From: Candidatus Pacearchaeota archaeon
GTDB taxonomy: Archaea > Nanoarchaeota > Nanoarchaeia > Pacearchaeales > GW2011-AR1
Assembly (NCBI GenBank): GCA_002690445.1
Contig: NZER01000324.1
Coordinates: 1 to 12,139, forward strand
Length of the DNA stretch: 12,139 nucleotides
Direction of reading: 5' to 3'
Shown: positions 5,442-11,899 of the stretch, in pieces
How the letters are laid out: each line of letters begins with the position of its first letter
How positions within the stretch are numbered: the stretch's first letter is position 1
Position numbers and translations under genes: made by a program
Notes under the pieces: generated by a model
The model's input: only the letters and a program-made list of their open reading frames with translations
Databases searched by the model: none
Told to the model about the DNA's origin: nothing

Positions 5442-6461
5442 GTGTGGATGAGGGAAGTAGAGTCGATTGCAGTATCAGATACGGCGCGGAACTTGGGGTT
5501 GATGCCAGGAAGGAATGGCTCCTTTAGTCCATGTCCCGCCTGTGGAGCAGAGAAACGAGGTAGTTCAGATCGGCGAGGACCGATAGGACTTCGGCGCGAT
5601 AACTTAGGATGGCGGTGTCATGCCTGTGGTGCTGGTGGGTCAGGAGTAGACCTTGTCTCCGTGATTATCTGTGGCGCGAAGTTCAAGGATGCCACCGACA
5701 AGGACCGAAATCGAGTACGTGGATGGTTCGAGGAGAAGACATCCATCGTGCCGCCAAAGAACAACAAACCCAAGAAACCCACACCGACTAGGGGACACCG
5801 CCCACCGGTCAAAGAGGTTCATGCTCTCTGGAAGAGTTGTTTTAAGCTACATCAGATCCCGAAAGATGATGCAGTACTTCAGTTCTTGAACAGTAGGAAT
5901 CTAAATCTTGAGGCCCTAGCCCGAACGGGCATTGCTCGCGTTACGCCCAATAGACGTGACTACGATTGGCCCAAGTGGTGGCCTGGAGGCAGGAGCATGA
6001 CATGGCGATTGGTCGTTCCTGCTTTTGATGCCAAGGGAACGTTCTGCAGCCTTCATGCTCGTGCGGTCACAAAGACCACCGATACACCCAAGACGCTTTG
6101 GCCTACCGGATACCAAGCAGGTGGTCTCTTCATGCCCAACCGACACGCAGTCAAGATGATGAGGGGCGAGCCAGTCAACCTCGAGGGTCTCGTTGTCGTC
6201 GAAGGGATCACGGACTTTCTCAAGGCAACGTCGGAAGCTGAACGAGAATCGCTTTCGCTGGCGATACTTGCTGGAACCTCTGGCTCCTTCGGCTCCATAG
6301 GTAAGGTCAATATCCCAGATGGCTTGGACATCTACATTGGGACTGATCCAGATGCAAAAGGCGAAGAATACGCTAAAATAATCCAGACACAGCTCGGGAG
6401 CAGGATTTGCTATCGCCTTCCTCTAAACGAATCGGAAGGAGAAACCAGTGCCAGACCTTGA
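5442..6461 (+). CDS. Phage DNA primase: zinc finger plus TOPRIM
   Basis: Primase that would make RNA primers at the phage replication fork. A CHC2-like zinc domain holds C31-x-x-C34 and C59-x-x-C62 (four cysteines in place of the classical Cys-His-Cys-Cys), with GWRCHACGAGG at 56-66. A Pro/Lys-rich linker (104-121) follows. The middle has MTWRLVVPAFDAKG (186-199). The TOPRIM domain shows VVVEGITDFLKA (251-262, catalytic E254) and IYIGTDPDAKGEEYA (297-311, with the D-x-D at 302-304). At 339 residues it has no helicase domain; that role falls to the overlapping next gene. GTG 5442 was chosen because of its ribosome binding site, with ATG 5448 as alternative. Its 3' end overlaps the VapE gene by 14 bp. 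Confidence 0.9.
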   Translation: MWMREVESIAVSDTARNLGLMPGRNGSFSPCPACGAEKRGSSDRRGPIGLRRDNLGWRCHACGAGGSGVDLVSVIICGAKFKDATDKDRNRVRGWFEEKTSIVPPKNNKPKKPTPTRGHRPPVKEVHALWKSCFKLHQIPKDDAVLQFLNSRNLNLEALARTGIARVTPNRRDYDWPKWWPGGRSMTWRLVVPAFDAKGTFCSLHARAVTKTTDTPKTLWPTGYQAGGLFMPNRHAVKMMRGEPVNLEGLVVVEGITDFLKATSEAERESLSLAILAGTSGSFGSIGKVNIPDGLDIYIGTDPDAKGEEYAKIIQTQLGSRICYRLPLNESEGETSARP

Positions 6462-7782
6462 CCAAGTCCTGTCTGGCGAGCCAGATGCACCCAATCTCTC
6501 CGACCTCCTAAAGGCAGCAAAAGAAGCCTACAGTCGTGGAGAGCAGATTGGACCACAGCCAAGCGTACTCTCGTATTTGGAGATCACTACAACTAGGAAT
6601 GGATGCGAAAAGATTCGGTCGACCGTTCCAAACCTAATCATCATCCTTGAGCGCGACCGACGTTGGAAGAGCCGCATATGGCTCGACACGTTCAGAAACG
6701 CGATCGAAATCGATGATGTCGACTACAAGGATACAGACAGTACACGCATCAAGAAGTGGATGTACAAATACTACAACGTGCATTTCAGTACCGAGTGCAT
6801 CATGGAGTCCGTTGGGTATGTGGCAGAGGAGAACGGGAGAAACCCGCTGGTTGAATGGCTCAACGACATCAAGTGGGACGGCACCCCCCGTATGGACGAG
6901 TGGTTGGTTCGTGCAGTAGGAGCTCACGACAAGGATCTGACCCGCGAAATTGGTAGGAGATGGCTCATCCAATGCATTGCTCGAGCAATGCAGCCAGGCA
7001 TAAAGGCCGACTGCGTCTTGATCTTAGTTGGACCTCAAGGCGCGAAGAAAAGCACGACCTTCCGTGTCCTCGCCTCAGACAAGTACTTCTGCGACACTCC
7101 AATGGATATCGGTTCTTCCAATGCCTACATGCAGATTCACCGAGCTTGGCTCTATGAAGTAGCAGAACTCGATTCAATCCGACGAGCACACAACTCGGCC
7201 ACCAAGGCGTTCCTATCCGCACAAGAGGACACGTTTCGTCCTCCGTATGGCCGCATGACAATCACGCTCAAGCGACACACAGTCTTCTGTGGGACGACCA
7301 ATAAGGGTGAGTTCATCACTGACATGACGGGCTCTCGTCGATATTGGCCGGTCCAAATTGGCAAAATCGACACCCATTGGACAGAAGCCAACAGAGAACA
7401 AATCTGGGCAGAGGCAGTGGTTGCATTCAAGAATGGCGAAAAGTGGTACCTTGAGAACGAGGCAGAGCAGGAACTTGAAGAGCAATCCAGCGATTTCCGT
7501 CAATACGATCCATGGCACGAAGTCATCGAATCATGGTTGCACGGTGCGTGCGGCAAGGTATCCACAATCGAAATCATGACGCGAGCGCTTAATCTAGAGA
7601 AGTACCAGATGACTAGAAACAGCGAGATGAGGGTTGGCGATATCATGAGGCAGCTGGGCTATGAGCGATTCCGAACCCGCATCGGGGGGAAAAGGTCGTA
7701 CGTATGGTCCAAAGACAGTAGTGGCGACGTGATCCCGATCCAGAAGCCAAGAGCAGTCAAAGACGAGGAGTACAGGACCTGA
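6448..7782 (+). CDS. VapE-family (virulence-associated E) replicative helicase/ATPase
   Basis: A 444-residue VapE-domain protein, common in phages and phage satellites as a replication ATPase/helicase paired with a primase. Around 140-190 it has the typical NDIKWDGTPRMDEWLVRAVGA entry. The P-loop is GPQGAKKST (195-203), with Lys in place of the usual Gly before the catalytic Lys; I recall similar variants in phage VapE proteins. Walker B is AWLYEVAELD (233-242), sensor 1 is GTTNKGEFITDMTG (282-295) and SRRYWPV (296-302) carries arginine-finger candidates. The C-terminal 90 residues look like a winged-helix DNA-binding extension ending in YVWSK. The start is GTG 6448, with GGAAGGAG ending 5 nt upstream. 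The stop overlaps the next gene by one base (TGATG). Confidence 0.92.
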   Translation: MPDLDQVLSGEPDAPNLSDLLKAAKEAYSRGEQIGPQPSVLSYLEITTTRNGCEKIRSTVPNLIIILERDRRWKSRIWLDTFRNAIEIDDVDYKDTDSTRIKKWMYKYYNVHFSTECIMESVGYVAEENGRNPLVEWLNDIKWDGTPRMDEWLVRAVGAHDKDLTREIGRRWLIQCIARAMQPGIKADCVLILVGPQGAKKSTTFRVLASDKYFCDTPMDIGSSNAYMQIHRAWLYEVAELDSIRRAHNSATKAFLSAQEDTFRPPYGRMTITLKRHTVFCGTTNKGEFITDMTGSRRYWPVQIGKIDTHWTEANREQIWAEAVVAFKNGEKWYLENEAEQELEEQSSDFRQYDPWHEVIESWLHGACGKVSTIEIMTRALNLEKYQMTRNSEMRVGDIMRQLGYERFRTRIGGKRSYVWSKDSSGDVIPIQKPRAVKDEEYRT

Positions 7783-8390
7783 TGGATAGTAACGTGCTGA
7801 CTTTTGAGGATACTGAAGCGCAAGAAGTAATCGACAAGTACCTGACTGAAGATGACAAGGTAGCGATTTTCAAGCGGTTGAGAGCGAACAAGATCCGTTG
7901 CATGCATAACGGAGATTGGTTTCTTCTCCATTCAACTGCGAACAAGGTAAAAACCTTTATCGAAGATGGACACTACGCCTCGCTACTTGCCTATGGCTTA
8001 GACTACATGATCGATGAAGGGCCCAGTAGATTCACGTCATCGAACGTCCAATGTAGCAGTGACTTACTAAGTGCAGTCCATGAGTTTTGCTTCGACTGGT
8101 ACCAAGAGTCTGGCGAGATCGAGGAAGAGCTGCTGGATAGAATCTACGCTTGGACGCTCATCAGTCCGTACACCGCGATGTCCATGACTGAACGAACGCG
8201 AGAGGAGCTGCATCGAGTAGTCGATATACTATGGATGTGCCCAGCTACAGGAAATAGGGCGTTTGCTGAACACTGCTACCAAACAGGCCGATTGGAAATC
8301 AACTCAGCGATCCAACATTGGATGGACGTTGTTCCAATCATGCGCAAAGGATGTGGCTATGCCAACATCATCCAACCACAGGAATGCTAA
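7782..8390 (+). CDS. Unknown protein coupled to VapE helicase
   Basis: A 202-residue protein of no family I recognise, mostly helical by sequence and acidic. The first 60 residues include a compact basic/hydrophobic piece (VAIFKRLRANKIRCMHNGDWFLL). The middle has paired acidic helices (FCFDWYQESGEIEEELLDRIYAWTL). The last third contains several cysteines (233-type spacing is absent, so no clear zinc site). The ATG shares its A with the VapE stop (TGATG), with GAGGAG some 12 nt upstream, so the two are translationally coupled. It could be a loader or partner of the primase/VapE pair, but only position supports this. The following gene overlaps its stop in the same way (TAATG). Confidence 0.72.
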   Translation: MDSNVLTFEDTEAQEVIDKYLTEDDKVAIFKRLRANKIRCMHNGDWFLLHSTANKVKTFIEDGHYASLLAYGLDYMIDEGPSRFTSSNVQCSSDLLSAVHEFCFDWYQESGEIEEELLDRIYAWTLISPYTAMSMTERTREELHRVVDILWMCPATGNRAFAEHCYQTGRLEINSAIQHWMDVVPIMRKGCGYANIIQPQEC

Positions 8391-8617
8391 TGGCAGACCT
8401 TGATGAAATCAAAAAGACATGGCAAATGCCCAACGGTTGGTCTGTACGCGTTGACGATAAGTTCATGCAGGTCATTGACTCTGAAGACGAGCCCGTCGCC
8501 CAGGCGATGACGCAGATCCACGTGATCGAGATAATCCAAGCGCATCTCGACAAGGAGCAGACAATGACTGCCTACCAGATGATGCTAATGGCTCTGAAGA
8601 ACCCGATCGATTGCTGA
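8390..8617 (+). CDS. Small unknown protein ending the replication operon
   Basis: A 75-residue acidic protein beginning MADLDEIKKTWQMPNGW. It has a beta-hairpin-like start (WSVRVDDKFMQVIDSEDEP) followed by two helices (VAQAMTQIHVIEIIQAHLDK and TAYQMMLMALK). No family is recognised. ATG 8390 overlaps the previous stop (TAATG) and AGGA lies 7 nt upstream; ATG 8384 is too close to AGGA to be preferred. The stop at 8615-8617 directly abuts the stop of the convergent gene at 8618, with no room for a terminator between them. Confidence 0.68.
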   Translation: MADLDEIKKTWQMPNGWSVRVDDKFMQVIDSEDEPVAQAMTQIHVIEIIQAHLDKEQTMTAYQMMLMALKNPIDC

Positions 8618-8854
8618 CTACTTCTTGGCAGTAGCCTTCTTGGTTGGCACCTTCGTGGCAGTAGCCTTCTTGGTTGGCGCCTTCTTGGTTGGCGCCTTCT
8701 TGACCATGACCGGCTTAGGACTATCAAGGCGAGCTTCGAGCTCAGCAATGTACGCATAGAGCGTCGAGATTACTTGAGTAAGGTCAAAGCCATGCTTACA
8801 GGCCTTTTGCCCCACAACAACTCGCATCGCGTCGACTTTCTTTTTGAGGCCCAT
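8618..8854 (-). CDS. Small protein with lysine-rich, histone-H1-like tail
   Basis: A 78-residue protein. Residues 1-48 form a helical domain with a short coiled-coil (DLTQVISTLYAYIAELEARL). Residues 49-78 are a tail of repeated KKAPT/KKAT units rich in Lys, Ala, Pro and Thr, like the C-terminal tails of histone H1 and bacterial AlgP/HU-tail proteins. Such tails bind DNA non-specifically, so a nucleoid-like or DNA-tethering role is likely; this is inference from composition. GGAG lies 6 nt upstream of ATG (rc of 8852-8854). It follows the HTH gene by 14 bp in a two-gene minus operon. The tail is encoded by a tandem DNA repeat and could vary in length between relatives. Confidence 0.7.
   Translation of the reverse strand: MGLKKKVDAMRVVVGQKACKHGFDLTQVISTLYAYIAELEARLDSPKPVMVKKAPTKKAPTKKATATKVPTKKATAKK
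8627..8701. repeat. Tandem repeat (30-bp units plus 15-bp half unit) coding the KKAPT tail
   Basis: Two 30-bp units (8627-8656 and 8657-8686) differ by only two or three bases and are followed by a 15-bp half unit (8687-8701) identical to the end of the second. The 15-mer GGTTGGCGCCTTCTT encodes K-K-A-P-T on the minus strand. The near identity at DNA level points to recent slippage or unequal exchange. Confidence 0.85.
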
Positions 8855-8868
8855 TGTCTACTCCAGAT

Positions 8869-9108
8869 TTAGGAACGGAGACCTGAACTGAGTCCAGGCC
8901 ATTCTCTCACAGAGACTACTCCACCGGTTGCTTTTTCTATTCCGATAGCAAGTGGCAATGACGGTGTCTTTCGACCATATTCCAAGTCTCGAAGATAACC
9001 AATGCTCAATCTCAATCCAAATCTATTGAGTTCATTATTCAACCACTCAATGAACGCGGCTCGAGTGCTTTTGCCGGGAAGGCTTTTTCGGTAATCCTCG
9101 ACGACCAT
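8869..9108 (-). CDS. Small helix-turn-helix regulator (Cro/YdaS-like)
   Basis: A 79-residue protein. The N-terminal part is helical and basic (YRKSLPGKSTRAAFIEWLNNEL). The core has RLSIGYLRDLEYGRKTPSLPLAIGIEKATGGVVSV (33-67), the usual order of recognition helix, G-x-x-x-P-S loop and the I-E-K-A-T-G-G ending seen in YdaS/Cro-type phage repressors. The start is Met at 9108 (cat 9106-9108), with AAAGG about 8 nt upstream; the frame is open further to 9321, but that stretch runs through the control region and into the exonuclease gene. The gene faces away from the recombination operon, and the shared upstream region has opposed promoters and an inverted repeat, a typical repressor arrangement. 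Confidence 0.78.
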   Translation of the reverse strand: MVVEDYRKSLPGKSTRAAFIEWLNNELNRFGLRLSIGYLRDLEYGRKTPSLPLAIGIEKATGGVVSVREWPGLSSGLRS

Positions 9109-9128
9109 TGGACACACCCTTTGGCAGG

Positions 9129-9157
9129 AGAATAGCGGGTAGGACACTTCTTGTCCA
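9129..9157 (-). promoter_or_regulatory. Promoter for the minus HTH/basic-tail operon
   Basis: On the minus strand TGGACA (9152-9157; five of six to TTGACA), a 17-nt spacer and TATTCT (9129-9134; four of six) form a good sigma70-type promoter. The start site would be near 9122, giving a leader of about 14 nt before the HTH gene. The inverted repeat at 9142-9156 overlaps its -35 box and spacer. Confidence 0.6.
9142..9156. promoter_or_regulatory. Inverted repeat GGACA-N5-TGTCC, candidate operator
   Basis: A perfect 5-bp inverted repeat with a 5-bp centre (15 bp in all) covers the -35 box and spacer of the minus promoter and lies 20 bp from the + strand -35 box. A GGACAC half-site recurs at 9110-9115 next to the HTH start codon. 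Autoregulation by the HTH protein is likely by position. Confidence 0.5.
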
Positions 9158-9176
9158 GACGGGGGGGTGTGGCTCC

Positions 9177-9205
9177 TTGACACAGTTGAGATAGAAGAGT
9201 AGTCT
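9177..9205 (+). promoter_or_regulatory. Promoter for the exonuclease-RecT operon
   Basis: TTGACA (9177-9182), 17 nt, then TAGTCT (9200-9205). A perfect -35 with a poor -10, just as at 5086-5114. Transcription would begin near 9212, close to GGAG at 9213, leaving a very short leader. Confidence 0.5.
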
Positions 9206-9224
9206 TGCTCAAGGAGAAGCACCG

Positions 9225-10190
9225 ATGAACCAAGCAGAGCGAGACGCGTGGCTTGCTGAACGGAAAAAAGGTCTCGGAGGCACGGATGTTGCCTCCATTG
9301 TGTTGTCCAGTGCTGCGCCAAGCGAGAAGGTCGGCTGTTTCGAGAGAAGCACCTTCAATTTGTGGACCGAAAAAACAGGAATGCTTTCTTCAAAGGATTC
9401 GGACAACCAGTTCCTGATGCGCGGTCGGGTAATGGAGAAGTACGTTTGTGAAATCTACGAGCTTCATCTAGGGGAGGGATGTCACCTTTGGGAGAAAGGA
9501 TTGACTTGGCATCCTACCCGACCGCGCATCTTTGGAACGCCAGATAGACTGGTAACGCACAAAAACATCAACTTTGGAATGGACGCCAAGACCCGTCGAA
9601 TGCGGAAGGGTTGGGGCAAAACAAGAACCACAGACATACCACTAGATGTTGAGGTTCAAATGCGCGTCTACATGGAGATTTTCGACGCTCCATATTGGGA
9701 CATTGCCACGCTGTTTAGTTTGGACGACTTCCGCGTTTATCGAATCGAACGAGACAACCAGCTCGGCGAGGAACTTCTCGACATTGGCGATGAGTGGTGG
9801 GAGAAGTACGTGATAGCTGAAACGCCACCACCCGTGGATGGAACGAAACTATGCCGCGAAGTAGTTGGGAAGTTGCATCCACGAGTCAAGGATGAAATCC
9901 TCCGTCCAGCCACAGTTGCAGAGAGAGAAATCTACGAGAAGATCCTCAAGGTCCGCGACCAACACAAAGAAATAACCGAGAAGAAGGTTGAACTCGAGAA
10001 CCAACTGCGCGTGTGCATCGGCGAATCATTGGGGATTGCGAACATCGCAACTTGGAAGCCTACTGTTCCGAGGAAGGTCTTCAATAAAGCTAAATTCACC
10101 GAAGAGCATCCTGACCTCTACAAAAAGTACGTTACCGAGAAGCCGGGACATCGAATGCTTCGTTTAATGGAGAAAAAAGATGACGACTGA
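9225..10190 (+). CDS. YqaJ/lambda-Exo-type recombination exonuclease
   Basis: A 321-residue exonuclease of the YqaJ viral recombinase family (PD-(D/E)XK fold), which chews one strand of double-stranded ends to make substrate for RecT. Marks are GLGGTDVASIVL (16-27), RGRVMEKYV (66-74, E71), GTPDRL (104-109, D107), GMDAKTRR (118-125, D120-x-K122 as the catalytic D-x-K; lambda Exo has E-x-K) and VEVQMRVYM (142-150, Q145). The C-terminal third has a coiled-coil-like stretch (about 228-270) and a basic end, as is common when the protein binds its annealase. GGAGAAGCA lies 3 nt before ATG 9225. The gene overlaps recT by 11 bp. Confidence 0.93.
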   Translation: MNQAERDAWLAERKKGLGGTDVASIVLSSAAPSEKVGCFERSTFNLWTEKTGMLSSKDSDNQFLMRGRVMEKYVCEIYELHLGEGCHLWEKGLTWHPTRPRIFGTPDRLVTHKNINFGMDAKTRRMRKGWGKTRTTDIPLDVEVQMRVYMEIFDAPYWDIATLFSLDDFRVYRIERDNQLGEELLDIGDEWWEKYVIAETPPPVDGTKLCREVVGKLHPRVKDEILRPATVAEREIYEKILKVRDQHKEITEKKVELENQLRVCIGESLGIANIATWKPTVPRKVFNKAKFTEEHPDLYKKYVTEKPGHRMLRLMEKKDDD

Positions 10191-11055
10191 ACTAAGTCGA
10201 AGAGACCAACTGACTGCCCTCAACGCATTTCTCGGGACAAAGCGTGATAGCCTCATCAAGATCGCGCCACGTGGAACGGATGTCGATCGAATCATCCGTG
10301 TAGCGATGTTCGAGGCTGCAAAGAACGAACGGCTCGTCCAATGTACTCCTACATCGGTTTACTTGGCTCTTGCCAAGGCATGCGAACTGAACCTTGTCGC
10401 TGGTGGCGTACTTCACCGGGCATCTCTGGTTCCTATGTGGAACAAGAAGGCGAAGTCCTACGATGCTGAACTTTGGATTCAGTATACCGGCCTGATGGAT
10501 CTCGTGAAACGGTCTGGAGAGGTTGCCCACTTTGTCGCTCGCGTAGTTCATGAAAACGATGAGTTTGAGCATAGGTTCGACCTTGATCAAGGCGAGATTC
10601 TCAAGCACAAGGTCAACTACGATGACCCTGGCGACCTACGACTCGCATACGCTGTGTGCTACTTCAAGGATGGTCAACGCCAAGTTGAAGTCATGCGAAA
10701 GGACCAAATAAACCGTATTCGTTCAAACTCCAGAAGCCCAGATAGCGGCCCATGGACTCAGCACACAGAAGAAATGTGGCGAAAGACCGTTATTCGGCGC
10801 ATCTGCAAGTACCTTCCCCTCACGCCACAGACCACAGCTGTACTCGAGCACGACATCCAGACCGATTTTGGCGGGAATGCTTTGGTTGATCAGACCGGAG
10901 ATAGGTCACAAGACGCTGTTGGCAATAATGGTACTATGGAAAAACAGGTTATTGATGTTCAATCACAACGGCAGAGGAAGTCAAAAGCAAAGATCTTGGT
11001 AGAAAGAACCAAGAAAAACGATCTTCCCGAGCCAGATGAAGACTTCACCGAGTAG
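10180..11055 (+). CDS. recT: RecT-family single-strand annealing protein
   Basis: A 291-residue RecT annealase that pairs complementary single strands in phage recombination together with the YqaJ exonuclease. Typical features are SVYLALAKACELNLVAGG (59-76, the RecT A-x-x-x-C-x-x-L-x-L pattern), ASLVPMWNKK (81-90), LWIQYTGLMDLVKRSG (98-113, matching the Q-Y-K-G-L-x-x-L-x-x-R-S-G signature), and the later MWRKTVIRRICKYLP segment. The C-terminal 60 residues are charged and probably disordered. The start at 10180 lies inside the exonuclease gene with GGAG 7 nt upstream. The next gene follows 8 bp after the stop. Confidence 0.93.
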   Translation: MTTELSRRDQLTALNAFLGTKRDSLIKIAPRGTDVDRIIRVAMFEAAKNERLVQCTPTSVYLALAKACELNLVAGGVLHRASLVPMWNKKAKSYDAELWIQYTGLMDLVKRSGEVAHFVARVVHENDEFEHRFDLDQGEILKHKVNYDDPGDLRLAYAVCYFKDGQRQVEVMRKDQINRIRSNSRSPDSGPWTQHTEEMWRKTVIRRICKYLPLTPQTTAVLEHDIQTDFGGNALVDQTGDRSQDAVGNNGTMEKQVIDVQSQRQRKSKAKILVERTKKNDLPEPDEDFTE

Positions 11056-11063
11056 GAGAACAA

Positions 11064-11732
11064 ATGTCTTTGATTGACCAGGCCACCGCAGGTAGTCCAC
11101 ATAAGCTTCGTATGTCTGAGACCGCAGGCAAGAAGGTTGGACCGCCAAAGATTATTCGAACGACAGAGTTCATGTCTTTGATCCGTGGCGTGCTTGATGA
11201 AAACCTCATCGACAAGAAGACTAGAAAGGAATGGAAGAACTACCGTACCCGCCTAAAGAAGGCGCATTGGCCCCTTGAGGGATTGACGAACAAGATTGAT
11301 GCTAAGCTTTGGAAACACATGTGTAGCGGCGTTCTTAAAGCCATGGTCAAGAACATCAGGAACTCTCAGCCAAATGGTGAGTGGAGGCTCGGAGAGTATG
11401 AAATCGACATCCGACCAAATCCCAATGGTGATGAATCCATCATCTTGGCATGCAAGTGGATCGACGCCAATAACGCACAAGACCTGCGCTACCACAACGG
11501 TGTTCCGGCAGTCGATGTCAACATCAATATGGCTGATGCCAACAGGGAACTCATTGAAGTTCTAACCAAGAAGAAGGATTCGTCGAATGACGATGAGCTC
11601 AAGGACTTGATGAAGCAGTTCATCTCCGTCATGGCAGGCAATGCCATTGAGAAGAAGTCGATAGACCAGAAGGCTGAAGAGCAGAAGGCTGAAGAGTCCA
11701 TTGACGAAATCGCAGAAGCATTCGAAGGCTAG
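11064..11732 (+). CDS. Unknown protein of the recombination operon, acidic tail
   Basis: A 222-residue protein that I do not recognise. The N-terminal half is basic and helical (IDKKTRKEWKNYRTRLKKAHWPL, then an LWKHMCSGVLKAMVKN helix). The middle is beta-like (GEWRLGEYEIDIRPNPNGDESIILACKW), ending in PAVDVNINMADAN. The C-terminus is highly acidic with a short repeat, two copies of QKAEE, and closes with IAEAFEG. A basic body with an acidic tail suits a nucleic-acid-binding protein or an annealase partner, in the manner of SSB-like tails; this is inference. GGAG lies 5 nt before ATG 11064, 8 bp after recT. It is the last gene before the terminator. Confidence 0.75.
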   Translation: MSLIDQATAGSPHKLRMSETAGKKVGPPKIIRTTEFMSLIRGVLDENLIDKKTRKEWKNYRTRLKKAHWPLEGLTNKIDAKLWKHMCSGVLKAMVKNIRNSQPNGEWRLGEYEIDIRPNPNGDESIILACKWIDANNAQDLRYHNGVPAVDVNINMADANRELIEVLTKKKDSSNDDELKDLMKQFISVMAGNAIEKKSIDQKAEEQKAEESIDEIAEAFEG

Positions 11733-11758
11733 CGCCCTATCACAAGGTTAAAGATAGA

Positions 11759-11788
11759 TGGCGACCACTCAGATTTGAATGGTCGTCA
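11759..11788 (+). other. Hairpin in the 3' untranslated region
   Basis: Bases 11759-11767 pair with 11780-11788 over 9 bp (one G-T) around a 12-nt loop; the core is CGACCA/TGGTCG. No T-run follows, so it is not a terminator. The rest of 11789-11857 shows nothing coding. It may be part of a structured 3' end or a small RNA. Confidence 0.4.
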
Positions 11789-11857
11789 ACATTGGAACAA
11801 ACGCATTCCGTCGTTGGGATTGGCCCGTCGGCGGTTTGTTCGAACCGTAGATTCATT

Positions 11858-11893
11858 CCCCGCTTAGGCGTCACGACCTGGGCGGGGTTTTCT
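11858..11893 (+). terminator. Intrinsic terminator closing the recombination operon
   Basis: CCCCGCTTAGG (11858-11868) pairs with CCTGGGCGGGG (11877-11887), an 11-bp GC-rich stem with two G-T pairs and an 8-nt loop, followed by TTTTCT (11888-11893). It is oriented for the + strand. The minus-strand side lacks a T-run, so it is not clearly bidirectional. Confidence 0.88.
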
Positions 11894-11899
11894 ACGTCA

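Noticed and set aside
5411..5521. Short 36-codon frame starting right after the HTH stop (TGAATG)
   Set aside because: It overlaps the primase in another frame and lacks a proper ribosome site; the primase start has the shared GGAGAAGCA element.
6448..7782. Altered Walker A (GPQGAKKST) as evidence of a dead ATPase
   Set aside because: The catalytic Lys and Ser/Thr remain, Walker B and sensor motifs are intact, and I recall similar variants in VapE proteins.
9109..9321. Upstream extension of the minus-strand HTH frame
   Set aside because: It would cover the divergent promoters and the start of the exonuclease gene; Met 9108 with AAAGG is adequate.
11825..11890. tRNA-like look of the GTTCGAA stretch before the terminator
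   Set aside because: The T-arm-like stem has a 6-nt loop, and no acceptor, D or anticodon arm can be built around it.
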